A stretch of 64,000 nucleotides of DNA, taken from contig NZ_JAFFJU010000002.1 of NCBI RefSeq assembly GCF_016924655.1, positions 310,001 to 374,000 on the forward strand, read 5' to 3'. Shown one piece after another: positions 42,881 to 52,113 of this stretch. The position numbers and the translations under genes are program-made. Position 1 is the first letter of the stretch, and each line of letters opens with the position of its first letter. This stretch comes from Sphingomonas arenae. Lineage in GTDB: Bacteria; Pseudomonadota; Alphaproteobacteria; Sphingomonadales; Sphingomonadaceae. Below the pieces are notes generated by a model. That model ran no database searches. It had not been told where the DNA came from and saw only the letters and a list, made by a program, of their open reading frames with translations.

Positions 42881-42942
42881 GTTTTGGTTCGGCTAGGGAC
42901 GCTGCTCAAGACGGCCCGGCCCAGAGAGGACGCGAACTCATC

Positions 42943-43848
42943 ATGGCACAGGCGAAGGCAGTATCGATCCCCGCAACCGGCGGTGAGGCAGGCCTCAACC
43001 GTTATCTGTCGGAGATCAAGAAGTTCCCGATCCTCGCGCCGGAGGAAGAGTATATGCTCGCCAAGCGTTGGCGCGAGCATAACGATACGGATGCGGCCGC
43101 GAAGCTGGTCAACAGCCACCTGCGACTCGTGGCGAAGATCGCCATGGGCTACCGCGGCTATGGCCTGCCCGTCAGCGAACTCATTTCCGAGGGCAACATC
43201 GGCCTCATGCAGGGTGTGAAGAAGTTCGAGCCCGACCGGGGTTTCCGCCTGGCGACCTATGCCATGTGGTGGATCCGCGCTTCCATCCAGGAATTCATCC
43301 TGCGCTCGTGGAGCCTGGTGAAGATGGGCACCACTGCCGCGCAGAAGAAGCTCTTCTTCAACCTGCGCCGGATGAAGAACCAGATTGACGCCTTCGAGGA
43401 AGGCGACCTCAAGCCCGAGGACGTAACCAAGATCGCTACCGATCTCGGCGTCACCGAGGACGAGGTCGTGTCCATGAACCGCCGCATGGCGATGGGCGGC
43501 GACACCTCCCTCAACGCTCCGCTCAAGGGCGACGAGGGCGCGGAAAGCCAGTGGCAGGACTTCCTGGTCGATAACGGCCCGCTCCAGGACGAGATCGTCG
43601 CGGAGGACGAGGAGCGCCGCGTCCGGCACGAACTGCTCCAGCACGCGATGGAGTCGCTCAACGACCGGGAAAAGCACATCCTGATGGAACGCCGCCTGGC
43701 TGACGAGCCGAAGACCCTGGAAGAACTCAGCCAGGTCTACAACGTCAGCCGGGAGCGCATTCGCCAGATTGAGGTCCGGGCCTTTGAGAAGCTGCAGGCC
43801 GCGCTCCTGCGCAATGCTGGCGAGCGGAAGCTGCTCCCGGCCGCCTGA
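42943..43848 (+). CDS. rpoH: RNA polymerase sigma-32 factor
   Basis: Heat-shock sigma factor of 301 aa. Regions: NRYLSEIKKFPILAPEEEYM (1.2), HLRLVAKIAMGYRGYGLP and EGNIGLMQGVKKFEPDRGFR (2.1-2.2), TYAMWWIRASIQEFILRSWS (2.3-2.4), the RpoH box QKKLFFNLRR, and region 4 LEELSQVYNVSRERIRQIE. The 62-base gap after the pseudouridine gene contains its promoter region, unresolved. A family A repeat follows. Confidence 0.97.
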   Translation: MAQAKAVSIPATGGEAGLNRYLSEIKKFPILAPEEEYMLAKRWREHNDTDAAAKLVNSHLRLVAKIAMGYRGYGLPVSELISEGNIGLMQGVKKFEPDRGFRLATYAMWWIRASIQEFILRSWSLVKMGTTAAQKKLFFNLRRMKNQIDAFEEGDLKPEDVTKIATDLGVTEDEVVSMNRRMAMGGDTSLNAPLKGDEGAESQWQDFLVDNGPLQDEIVAEDEERRVRHELLQHAMESLNDREKHILMERRLADEPKTLEELSQVYNVSRERIRQIEVRAFEKLQAALLRNAGERKLLPAA

Positions 43849-43870
43849 GTTCTCGATTTGGCAAGAGATT

Positions 43871-43980
43871 CCGCTCGTCCCGAGCGGACCCCGGACTTGA
43901 TCCGGGGGAAGTCGAGGGGCGTTTGCGTGAGCCAGCGCCCTTCGAATACGGCTTTTTGAGCCTCCGCCCAGGACGAGCGG
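43871..43980. repeat. family A palindromic repeat, copy 4 (composite)
   Basis: Outer arms ccgctcgtcccgagcgg (43871-43887) and ccgcccaggacgagcgg (43964-43980). The left half holds a second small palindrome, ccccggacttgatccgggg, absent from the other copies. It occupies nearly all space between rpoH and the NUDIX gene. Confidence 0.85.
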
Positions 43981-43991
43981 TTGCTCCCGCG

Positions 43992-44483
43992 ATGACGCTC
44001 CTCTCACCCCTCTTCCGGTTCCTCTACACCATCGAAGTCCCACGCGACCCCACCACGCGCCGCCCGCTTCAGACCGGAGTGGTTCCCTGGCGGCCAACAT
44101 CAAGCGGCGTCGAAGTCCTCCTCGTCACCAGCCGCTCGTCCGGTAAATGGATCATCCCAAAAGGCTGGCCCATGCTCTTCCGCACCTTGGCCGACGCGGC
44201 CGCCTGCGAGGCCTATGAGGAAGCCGGCATTCGCGGTCGCACCTCGGTCGAACCTCTCGGTCGCATCGACGCACCGAAGACCTACCGTTTTGCCGGCACC
44301 ATCGACTGGTTGCTGGTGGTCCATGCTATGCAGGTCACGGAAGAACTCTCCGCCTGGCCCGAGCAGCACCAGCGCCGCCGCGAATGGCTCAGCATCGACG
44401 AAGCCGCGAAGCGCATACGGCCGAAGGCGCTCGCCCCGCTGATCCGCGCCCTGCCGAGTTTAGTCGCGCCGCAGCAACGCTAG
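43992..44483 (+). CDS. NUDIX hydrolase
   Basis: Pyrophosphohydrolase of the NUDIX fold, 163 aa. KWIIPKGWPM precedes the box AACEAYEEAGIRGR; the Arg of the usual REUxEE is a Cys here, but both catalytic Glu residues remain. It resembles diphosphoinositol-polyphosphate-type family members (PKGWPM). Start ATG 43992, only 11 bases after the repeat; no strong ribosome binding site. Its 3' end overlaps the convergent YihY gene by 24 bases. Confidence 0.87.
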   Translation: MTLLSPLFRFLYTIEVPRDPTTRRPLQTGVVPWRPTSSGVEVLLVTSRSSGKWIIPKGWPMLFRTLADAAACEAYEEAGIRGRTSVEPLGRIDAPKTYRFAGTIDWLLVVHAMQVTEELSAWPEQHQRRREWLSIDEAAKRIRPKALAPLIRALPSLVAPQQR

Positions 44484-45764
44484 GCCCGCCGCTGTCGCCA
44501 GCAGCGCCGCGCCCGTCCCCGCCTTGCCCTTCTTGCGCAGGAACCCGAGCCCGAACGTCGCCAGCGCCGAGCTGATCATCCCGATCTTCTTCGCCCCGAC
44601 CAGACGGTCCACCCGGTTCGCGACCCGGGAGACAAGATAGGGATGCTCACCGCCTTGCTCCTCCCTGTCGTGCCCACGACGGGGAGACGGCAGCGCGCCA
44701 GCGGCGGCTCGGCCCGCGCGCCCCGCCCCCACATTCTGCTCCGGTGTCGCCCCAGCCTGCGCCGGCTTGTCCGCATCCGTCTCACCGGCCGCCACATGGT
44801 CCGCCGACCAGGCGCCCCGGGCACCCAGCGGCTTGTCGCTCGGCTGGGCGGTCGTATCCTTCGCCGTCTGATGCTCGATCTCGCTGTTGAGCTCGGCGGC
44901 GAACAGCAGCACGTAGCTCGACAGGTACAGCCAGGTGAGCAGCACCACGATCGCACTCAGCGAGCCGTAGGTCGCGCCATAGTTGCCGAAATTCGACACG
45001 TAGAAGCCGAAGCCCAGCGTCAGCAGGATCCATGCCGCCGCGAAGATGATCGAGCCCGGCGTCAGCCAGGTCCACTTGGCCTTCTCGCGCGAAGGTCCGT
45101 ACCGGAACAGCGTCGCCGCCGCAGCCGCTGCCGCCGCCCCCAGGAGCACGTAGGTCACGATCCGCCAGAACAGCGCACCGATCGGTCCCATGTCCGGGAA
45201 CAGGTGCTGGATGTAGCCCAGCACCGCCATCGCCGCACCGGCCAACAGCGCCAGCAGCACCGCGCCAACCGTCATGCCGATCGCCAGGAGGTTCGTCTTG
45301 ATGAACCCGCGCTTCTCTTCCTCTTCATAGGCGATGTTGAGCGCGGTCACGACGGAGCTCGCAGCGTTCCGCGCCCCCCAGATCGCAACGGCCAGCGCGA
45401 TGACCAGCCCCAGCCCTTTCTTCCCGCCCGAGGTCTGCACCACGTTGATCAGCTGCTCGCTGATCAGCTGCCCACCTTCGCCCGGCACCATGCTGGTGAT
45501 CGACCCCGCATGCCGGAGCACCGTCTGGGGCTCCACGAACAATCCGTACGTCAGGACGATGGCGCCCAGCAGCGGCACCAGGGCGAGGAAGCCGTAGAAG
45601 GCAACGCCCGCCGCCACGATCCCGATATTGTCCTTGCCACCCTCCTTCCACGTCCGAAGCGCGATCTCCTTCCAGCCCTGCGCCGGAATCTCGGTCGGCT
45701 TGTCGGCATTCTGGCCGCTTTCCAGCGGCCGGGTTCGGGTGGGCGGCGGTAGCCATGGACGCAT
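44460..45764 (-). CDS. YihY/BrkB family membrane protein
   Basis: Inner-membrane protein, sometimes annotated as ribonuclease BN by an old error, 434 aa. About six membrane segments lie between residues 45 and 290 (GIVAAGVAFYGFLALVPLLG, LGLVIALAVAIWGARNAAS, WLTPGSIIFAAAWILLTLGF). The PLLGAIVLTYGLF block and FGNYGATYGSLSAIVVLLTW are family features. A 130-residue C-terminal tail, partly Ala/Gly-rich and charged, is longer than in E. coli YihY. Function unknown. Confidence 0.92.
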   Translation of the reverse strand: MRPWLPPPTRTRPLESGQNADKPTEIPAQGWKEIALRTWKEGGKDNIGIVAAGVAFYGFLALVPLLGAIVLTYGLFVEPQTVLRHAGSITSMVPGEGGQLISEQLINVVQTSGGKKGLGLVIALAVAIWGARNAASSVVTALNIAYEEEEKRGFIKTNLLAIGMTVGAVLLALLAGAAMAVLGYIQHLFPDMGPIGALFWRIVTYVLLGAAAAAAAATLFRYGPSREKAKWTWLTPGSIIFAAAWILLTLGFGFYVSNFGNYGATYGSLSAIVVLLTWLYLSSYVLLFAAELNSEIEHQTAKDTTAQPSDKPLGARGAWSADHVAAGETDADKPAQAGATPEQNVGAGRAGRAAAGALPSPRRGHDREEQGGEHPYLVSRVANRVDRLVGAKKIGMISSALATFGLGFLRKKGKAGTGAALLATAAGLALLRRD

Positions 45765-45912
45765 TCACTCCTTTGCGCGCCCAACTGCCCGGAAGTCAGG
45801 GCGTTCCCCTCTTGCCAACTCCGGCGAACAGTCCGACGCTCCTGTTGTCAGTGGCGCGTTGAGGCGCCTTGCCAGCGACTCGCCGCCCGAACTTCGGACG
45901 AAGGAGAGTCGC

Positions 45913-47940
45913 ATGCGCGAGGCTGTATCTGGCACCCGAGCAATCGCGCTGGTCGGACCGGCCGGCGCGGGAAAGACCTGCCTTGCCGAGGCGCTGCTGT
46001 TCGCCGCCGGCACCATCGATCGCCTGGGCTCCACGGGGGCCGGCACCAGCGTCGGCGACCATAGCCCGGAGGCACGGGCCCGTGGTGGCTCGACCGAACT
46101 CAATCTCATGCACTTCGACTATCTGGGCGAGAAGTTCGCGTTGATCGACGTGCCCGGCTCCACCGGCTTTGCCGCGGACGGGGCGCGTGCGCTGGCGGTT
46201 GCCGACCTCGCCATCGTCGTGGTCGACCCCGATCCGGCTCGCGCTCCCCTCGCCGCTCCGGCCTTGCGCATGTTGGACGAATTAGGCCTGCCTCACGTCG
46301 TTTTTGTGAACAGAATCGATCAAGCACGGGGCTCGATACGTGCACTTTTGGGCGCACTTGAGCCACTCAGCGTGTCACCATTGATCGCTCGCCAGATCCC
46401 CATTCGCCAAGGCGACAAGGTTACCGGCTTCGTCGACGTCGCCCTGGAACGCGCCTTCCGCTACGTGCCCGGCAAGCCCTCCGAGCGCATCGAGATCCCC
46501 ACCGAAGTCGCCGAACGCGAGCAGGAGGCCCGCACCCACCTCCTTGAACAGCTCGCCGACCATGACGACGCGCTGCTCGAACAATTGCTGATGGACGAGA
46601 CGCCCGAACCGCAGGTCGTCTTCGGCGATCTCGCCCGCGAAACTCGCGAAAATCTGGGGGTTCCGGTGCTGTTCGGCTCGGCCGCCAACAGCTGGGGCGT
46701 GCGCCGGCTCCTCAAGGCGCTGCGCCACGAAGCACCCGGCCCGGACAGCACCGCCACCCGGCTCGGCGTCACCAATTCCGCGCTGTTCGCCTTCAAGGTC
46801 AGCCACGGCAGCAACATGGGCCGGGTCGCCTTCGCCCGCCTACTCGGTGGCAACATGGCCGAAGGGGCCGAGGTCCACGACGCCGACGGCCGCACGACGC
46901 GGCTAGGCGCGCTCTTCGCCGTGCAGGGCGAGAAGATGACCAAGCTCGCCAGGGCTGACGACGGCGACGTGCTGGCGCTTGCCAAGCTCGACAGCGTCAA
47001 GGCGGGGCAATGGCTCGGCGCCGGTACCCTCCCGCCCCCGCCGGACGTGCCCATGCCCGCCCTCAACTGCGCCATTGCGATAGAGCCCGCCGACCGCAAG
47101 GACGACGTGAAGATGTCCGGTGCTCTCGCCAAGCTGCTGGAGGAGGACCCCTCGCTCAAGCTCGAGCAGGACGAGGCCAACCACGAGATCCGGCTACGGG
47201 GCGTCAATGACGAGCAGCTGCAGAACGTCATTTCCAAGCTGAAGCGCCGCTACGGCGTGGAGGTGCGTCACCGCTCGCCCACGATCGGCTATCGCGAGTC
47301 CATCCGTCGTTCGGTGACCCAGCGCGGCCGCCACAAGAAGCAGTCGGGCGGCCACGGCCAGTTCGGGGACGTGGTGATTGAAGTGCGGCCGCTCGGACGC
47401 GGCGAAGGCTTCCAGTTCGACGAGAAGATCCACGGCGGCGCCATCCCGCGGCAGTACATTCCCGCGGTGGAGCAGGGCATCCGCGACGCCCTGCTGAAAG
47501 GGCCGCTCGGCTTCCGGGTGGTCGACGTGGCAGTCACCGTGACCGACGGCAGCTACCATAGCGTCGACAGCTCGGAGATCGCCTTCCGCACCGCCGGCCG
47601 CATCGCCATGCAGGAGGCGCTCGCCGCCGCGCAGCCGCACCTGCTGGAACCGGTGCACCGGGTGACGGTGGTCTCCCCGACCTCTGCCACCAGCCGCGTC
47701 AGCTCGGCCGTGGCGTCCCGCCGCGGGCAGATGCTCGGCATGGGACCGCGCGACGGCTGGACCGGCTGGGACCGGGTGGAGGCGCTGATCCCCGAAGCGG
47801 AACTCAGCGGCCTCGAGGCAGAGCTGCGTTCGCTCAGCCAGGGCCTGGCCACATACGAGGCCGCGTTCGACCACCTGGCCGAGCTGAACGGCACGCTGGC
47901 CGAGAAAGTGATCAAGCAGCGCGAGCCGGAGCACGCCTGA
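45913..47940 (+). CDS. EF-G-like GTPase lacking the catalytic histidine
   Basis: A 675-aa paralogue of elongation factor G. G1 is GPAGAGKT (canonical EF-G has AHIDAGKT); G3 reads LIDVPGSTGF, so the His of DTPGHVDF is Ser; G4 is VNRID instead of NKxD. Domains II-V are complete: GPLGFRVVDVAVTVTDGSYH and EPVHRVTVVSPTSATSRVSS. It ends normally. The start is MREAVSG at 45913 with aaggag upstream; a longer frame from 45628 is not homologous. Such EF-G2-like proteins are known in several bacteria and usually are not translocases; role unknown here. Confidence 0.88.
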   Translation: MREAVSGTRAIALVGPAGAGKTCLAEALLFAAGTIDRLGSTGAGTSVGDHSPEARARGGSTELNLMHFDYLGEKFALIDVPGSTGFAADGARALAVADLAIVVVDPDPARAPLAAPALRMLDELGLPHVVFVNRIDQARGSIRALLGALEPLSVSPLIARQIPIRQGDKVTGFVDVALERAFRYVPGKPSERIEIPTEVAEREQEARTHLLEQLADHDDALLEQLLMDETPEPQVVFGDLARETRENLGVPVLFGSAANSWGVRRLLKALRHEAPGPDSTATRLGVTNSALFAFKVSHGSNMGRVAFARLLGGNMAEGAEVHDADGRTTRLGALFAVQGEKMTKLARADDGDVLALAKLDSVKAGQWLGAGTLPPPPDVPMPALNCAIAIEPADRKDDVKMSGALAKLLEEDPSLKLEQDEANHEIRLRGVNDEQLQNVISKLKRRYGVEVRHRSPTIGYRESIRRSVTQRGRHKKQSGGHGQFGDVVIEVRPLGRGEGFQFDEKIHGGAIPRQYIPAVEQGIRDALLKGPLGFRVVDVAVTVTDGSYHSVDSSEIAFRTAGRIAMQEALAAAQPHLLEPVHRVTVVSPTSATSRVSSAVASRRGQMLGMGPRDGWTGWDRVEALIPEAELSGLEAELRSLSQGLATYEAAFDHLAELNGTLAEKVIKQREPEHA

Positions 47941-47948
47941 AAGCCGCC

Positions 47949-48019
47949 GTCATTGCGAGCGAAGCGAAGCAATCCAGCAGCCCCCTGGATTGCTTCGTCG
48001 CTGTGCTCCTCGCGATGAC
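47949..48019. repeat. family C palindromic repeat, copy 2
   Basis: gtcattgcgagcgaagcgaa...ccag (47949-47977) and ctggattgcttcgtcgctgt...gatgac (47985-48019) form a strong hairpin between the convergent ends of the EF-G-like gene and the HAD gene, 9 bases after the first stop. Confidence 0.9.
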
Positions 48020-48027
48020 GAACGGGG

Positions 48028-48819
48028 TCACAGTCCAGCGACCGTCGCGATCGGCGCCCAGTCACCCGTCCCGTGCCGCTGCCCGAAGTCGCTCGGGAAA
48101 GGCTCGCCGGCATGGACACCGCTGGTGACGTAGACCGCGTCTATGCCCTGCAGCGCCGCGCCGAGCATGTCGGTGTGCAGCCCGTCCCCGACCGCCAGCA
48201 CCTCGCTCTTGTCCGGGTAACCCGCCAGGCGGAACGCCTCGCGATAGACCTCGGGGTAAGGCTTGCCATACCAGTGTACCGTCCCACTGAGCCGCTGATA
48301 CTCGTCGGCCACCGCCCCTGCACACACCATTCGCTGGCGGCCGTGGATAACGATGCGGTCGGGGTTGAGACAGTGAAGGACAACCCCCTGCGCTGCCCAC
48401 TCCCGCAGCTCGCCAGCAAAGTCGGCAACCTCCGGCCGCTCCTCGGTCAAACCCGCGCAGGCGACCTCGTCGAAGCCGTCGTCGATCAGCGTCAGCCCGC
48501 GCTCCACCAGGTCTGCCCGGTCTGCCTCCGTGCCCATGAAGCCGACAGGCCGCCCGCGCAGCTCGGCGACGCCCGCCTCTCCGGCGGTCATCACGCCGTC
48601 GAACAGCTCTGCCGGGACTCCAAAGCGGACCAGTTCGCGCGAAACGATGCCGGGGCTGCGCGGAGCATTGGTCAGGAACAGCACCGTCCGCCCCTCTCCC
48701 TTCCACCGCCGCAGCCGCTCGATCACGCCGGGAAACAGGGTGTAGCCGTCGTGCACTACCCCCCACAGATCGCACAGGATGACGCGATAGCGGCGCGGAA
48801 GGTCGGGAAAGCTCTGCAT
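48028..48819 (-). CDS. HAD superfamily class IIA hydrolase
   Basis: Phosphatase of the NagD-like class (HAD IIA), 263 aa. Motif I is VILCDLWGVVHDG, motif II FLTNAPRSPGIV, then HCLNPDRIVIH and motif IV AVGDGLHTDMLGAALQGID. The start MQSFPDLPRRY at 48819 is chosen because the catalytic Asp falls at the usual distance. Substrate unknown; such proteins act on small phosphorylated sugars or cofactors. Divergent from the symporter gene. Confidence 0.93.
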   Translation of the reverse strand: MQSFPDLPRRYRVILCDLWGVVHDGYTLFPGVIERLRRWKGEGRTVLFLTNAPRSPGIVSRELVRFGVPAELFDGVMTAGEAGVAELRGRPVGFMGTEADRADLVERGLTLIDDGFDEVACAGLTEERPEVADFAGELREWAAQGVVLHCLNPDRIVIHGRQRMVCAGAVADEYQRLSGTVHWYGKPYPEVYREAFRLAGYPDKSEVLAVGDGLHTDMLGAALQGIDAVYVTSGVHAGEPFPSDFGQRHGTGDWAPIATVAGL

Positions 48820-48900
48820 ACCGGTGTCCCATGCCGCGAGGGTTGACGCCTGTCGAGCTAAGCGCCACCCCGGCGCCAAAGCTTAGGGGAAGAACACAAG

Positions 48901-50226
48901 ATGGACGAAGTGCAGGCGAAGGGCCTCGGCCTGCAATGGCAGATGCTGATCGGCTTCGTTGTCGGCCTCGCGGCAGGCCTGATCGCCAATGCGGCCGGCG
49001 GCGGTGACGCCGCGTGGGTGGAGTTCCTGACAACCTACATTACGGGTCCAATCGGGCAGATCTTCCTCCGTCTGCTGTTCATGCTCGTCATCCCGCTCCT
49101 GTTCTCGGCCCTGGTCGTCGGTATCGCCGAAATGGGCGACATCCAGGCGCTCAAGCGGGTCGGCTTGCGTACCCTGTTCTTCACCGTCCTCGTCTCTGCG
49201 CTCGGCGTGGTGATAGCACTCACTTATGCCAACGTGCTCAAGCCCGGCGTCGGCTTTGATCAGGCGCTCGTTGCCGAACAGATGGCGGGAGCACGGGAGC
49301 GCGCGGGAGCGATCCTCTCCAGCCAGGCCGACAAGCCTACGGGCGTCGACGCCGTGCTGGCGATCATTCCGTCCAACGTCATCACCGCGATGAGCCAGAA
49401 CGACATTCTGGCGGTAATGTTCTTTGCGCTGATCTTTGGCATCGGTCTGCTGATCACCAACAGTCGGCCCGCCGAGCAGCTGCAGAGCGCGATCGAGGGC
49501 GTGTTTCACGTCACCATGCGGCTGATCAGCCTGATCATCCGTGCCGCACCGATCGCGGTCGCGTGCTTCATGTTCAACCTGGCGGCAGTCTTCGGCTGGG
49601 ACCTTCTGATCCGCCTGGCCATCTATGTCGGCGTCGTGCTGCTGGCGCTCGGCACCCACATGTTCGTGGTCTATCCCATCCTGCTGCGGCTGTTCGGCGG
49701 CGTCTCCCCGATCTGGTTCTTCCGGCAGAGCCAGGAGGCGATGGTGATGGCCTTCTCCACCGCATCGTCGAACGCGACACTTCCGACCGCGTTGCGGGTT
49801 GCCGAACAGAAGCTGCACCTGCCGCCTCGGATCGCCCGATTCGTTCTCACAATCGGCGCGACGGCCAACCAGAACGGCACGGCCATTTTCGAGGGCGTGA
49901 CGGTTCTCTTCCTGGCGCAGATCTTCGGCGTGGACCTCAGTCTGGGGCAACAGGCCGTCGTGCTGATGATCTGCATTCTCGGCGGGATCGGCACAGCCGG
50001 AGTGCCCGCAGGCTCCTTGCCGGTCGTTGCGCTGATCCTCGGCATGATCGGAGTGCCGCCGGAGGGCATCGGCCTGGTGCTCGGCGTAGACCGGTTCCTC
50101 GACATGTGCCGCACCACGCTGAACGTCACCGGCGACCTGACGCTCGCAACACTGGTTTCCCGAGGTGAGTCCACCCCGGGCGAAGCGGCCGACGACCGGC
50201 CCGACCTCCCGCCTCAGCCGGTCTAG
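48901..50226 (+). CDS. dicarboxylate/amino acid:cation symporter
   Basis: Sodium- or proton-coupled carrier of the DAACS family (GltP/DctA-like), 441 aa with eight membrane helices and two re-entrant loops. QIFLRLLFMLVIPLLFSALV is the first large block; AFSTASSNATLPTALRVAE is the serine-rich loop; FVLTIGATANQNGTAIFEGV and GIGTAGVPAGSLPVV carry the substrate and cation sites. Substrate likely a C4 acid or glutamate. Its TAG stop overlaps the convergent M24 stop codon in the shared CTAG. Confidence 0.95.
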   Translation: MDEVQAKGLGLQWQMLIGFVVGLAAGLIANAAGGGDAAWVEFLTTYITGPIGQIFLRLLFMLVIPLLFSALVVGIAEMGDIQALKRVGLRTLFFTVLVSALGVVIALTYANVLKPGVGFDQALVAEQMAGARERAGAILSSQADKPTGVDAVLAIIPSNVITAMSQNDILAVMFFALIFGIGLLITNSRPAEQLQSAIEGVFHVTMRLISLIIRAAPIAVACFMFNLAAVFGWDLLIRLAIYVGVVLLALGTHMFVVYPILLRLFGGVSPIWFFRQSQEAMVMAFSTASSNATLPTALRVAEQKLHLPPRIARFVLTIGATANQNGTAIFEGVTVLFLAQIFGVDLSLGQQAVVLMICILGGIGTAGVPAGSLPVVALILGMIGVPPEGIGLVLGVDRFLDMCRTTLNVTGDLTLATLVSRGESTPGEAADDRPDLPPQPV

Positions 50227-51503
50227 TCGAAGGGCCGGTCGATCGATGGCGGCGGCGTGGTGAACCACTTCGGCCCGCTCGCCGTCATGAAGAAGCAGTC
50301 TTCCAAGCGGACACCGAACTGCCCCGGCAGGTAGATGCCTGGCTCGTTGGAAAAACACATGCCCGGTGCGAGCGGCATCGTCTCCCCGTGGACCAGGTTC
50401 ACCGGCTCATGCCCTTCCATGCCGATGCCGTGACCAGTGCGGTGGGAAGTGCCCGGCAGTTTGTAGCGCGGCCCATAACCCCAGGCCTCGTACGTCCGCC
50501 GCACCGCGTCGTCGACGGACCCTGCAGGCGCTCCGATCTTGGCGGCCGCCATCGCGATGTCCTGCCCGCGCCGGACCTGCTCCCAAACCTTGCGCTGCAG
50601 CGGTGTCGGCTCCGCACCCCAGACGAACGTCCGGCTGATGTCCGCCTGATATCCGCGGAAACCGCACCCGCAGTCCATCAGGACGACACTGCCGTGTTTC
50701 ACCTGCTGCGGCTTGCCCGAGCCGTGCGGCAGCGCGGACGCCTCGTCGATCAGCACAAGGCTCCAGGGCTCTTCTCCACCAAGCGCAGAGACATTCTTTT
50801 CGAAGCGCTGGCCGATCTCAGCGTTGGACATTCCCTCACGCACCTCGGCGTGAGTCTGTTGGAGCGCATCTCGAGTGATGTTGGCGGCATGCTGCATCAG
50901 GGCAAGCTCCGCCGGCGACTTGATCATGCGGGCGGCCCGGACCACCGGGTTTCCGCTGACCACCCGAGCATTCGGAAGCGCCTGCTTCAGCCGATCGAGG
51001 ATGAAGTAGCGGTTCGTTTCTTCGAGCGCGATTGGCGCGGTGGCAAGGCCTCCTGCGGCAAGGAAAGCCGCAACCAGCCTCAGCGGGTCCTCGTCTTCCT
51101 CCCACGTGCGGATTTCGGCCGAAACATCCAGCGTCTCTTCGACGCTGGGCCGCTCAAAGAACGGCGTGATCACGAGCGGATTGCCACGGACCGGGATCAG
51201 CACTCCCGTCACCCGCTCGCTCCGCCACCAGCGAATACCGGTGAAATAGTCGAGACTGGGGCCAGACTCGATGAAGGTGGCGCCGATACCATGCTCGGCC
51301 ATCAGAGCGCGCGCTCGACCAAGCCTTGCCAGCCGCTCTTCCCGGCTGATCGGCGCTGGCGGGGACCCGGCCGGCATAGGTGAGCGCGTGACCGCTTCCT
51401 GCAGAACAGCTGCCGTGACACTCGGCCCAGTGACAAACGACACAGCGGCTCCGGCCAGTGCGCCACCCATTAGGCCACGCCGGCTGAATTCACGCGAAAT
51501 CAT
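50223..51503 (-). CDS. M24 family Xaa-Pro peptidase with Tat signal
   Basis: Metallopeptidase of the pita-bread fold, 426 aa. The N-terminus MISREFSRRGLMGGALAGAA carries a twin-arginine motif (SRRGLM), so it is probably exported folded. Metal ligands are visible as VLMDCGCGFRGYQADISRTF (two Asp), RTGHGIGMEGHEP (His), SNEPGIYLPG and VRLEDCFF (two Glu). Proline-specific aminopeptidase is the usual activity. Overlaps the GST stop by 14 bases, so the two are co-expressed. Confidence 0.94.
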   Translation of the reverse strand: MISREFSRRGLMGGALAGAAVSFVTGPSVTAAVLQEAVTRSPMPAGSPPAPISREERLARLGRARALMAEHGIGATFIESGPSLDYFTGIRWWRSERVTGVLIPVRGNPLVITPFFERPSVEETLDVSAEIRTWEEDEDPLRLVAAFLAAGGLATAPIALEETNRYFILDRLKQALPNARVVSGNPVVRAARMIKSPAELALMQHAANITRDALQQTHAEVREGMSNAEIGQRFEKNVSALGGEEPWSLVLIDEASALPHGSGKPQQVKHGSVVLMDCGCGFRGYQADISRTFVWGAEPTPLQRKVWEQVRRGQDIAMAAAKIGAPAGSVDDAVRRTYEAWGYGPRYKLPGTSHRTGHGIGMEGHEPVNLVHGETMPLAPGMCFSNEPGIYLPGQFGVRLEDCFFMTASGPKWFTTPPPSIDRPFD

Positions 51504-52113
51504 ACTTTCCCCCGACCTTCAGCGCGGCCTTGTAGGCAGGCCTCGCATGGATGCGCTCCAGCCAGTCCCAGAGGTGGTGATATTCAGGTGTCAGGCCCGC
51601 CCGCTGCTTCGCCGCCTCCAGCGGGAAGCTCATCATGATGTCGGCTGCGGTCAGCTCCTGGCCGGCAAAGTAGGGTCGGCCACTCAATTCCGCGTCGCAC
51701 CATTCCAGATGCCGGTGGAACATGGAGAGCAAGGGCTTGCGCGCGGGACGGCCGAGCAATCCCAGGCGGCGAACCACCAGCAGCGCGAGCAACGGCGGCA
51801 TCAGCGACCCTTCCGCGTAATGGAGGAACGTACGGTAGCGAAGCGTGCCGCATTGATCGGCTGGCGCGCCAAGCCGGCCACCAGCCTTCTCGACCAGATA
51901 CTCCACGATCGCTCCGCTTTCGGCGATCACCAGCTTGTCGTCCTGGATCACCGGAGACTTGCCGAGCGGATGCACCCGCCGCAGCTCCGGCGGCGCCAGC
52001 ATGGTGCGGGGGCACCGCGCGTAGCGTTTCACCGTGTAGGGAAGCCCGAGTTCCTCCAGCAACCAGAGGATGCGCTGGGAGCGACTATTCTCGAGATGGT
52101 GGACAATAATCAT
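51490..52113 (-). CDS. glutathione S-transferase
   Basis: GST of 207 aa. The thioredoxin-fold N-domain has HHLENSRSQRILWLLEELGL (catalytic Ser/Tyr region), HPLGKSPVIQDD and LVIAESGAIVEYL (the ES pair binds glutathione). The helical C-domain contains TAADIMMSFPLEAA. The substrate is not readable. Its start overlaps the agmatinase-like stop as TGATG, and its end overlaps the M24 start, giving a leftward three-gene unit. Confidence 0.94.
   Translation of the reverse strand: MIIVHHLENSRSQRILWLLEELGLPYTVKRYARCPRTMLAPPELRRVHPLGKSPVIQDDKLVIAESGAIVEYLVEKAGGRLGAPADQCGTLRYRTFLHYAEGSLMPPLLALLVVRRLGLLGRPARKPLLSMFHRHLEWCDAELSGRPYFAGQELTAADIMMSFPLEAAKQRAGLTPEYHHLWDWLERIHARPAYKAALKVGGKYDFA

Noticed and set aside
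48883-50358. A 491-codon minus-strand open frame opposite the dicarboxylate symporter
   Set aside because: Antisense shadow; the symporter frame has clear family motifs.
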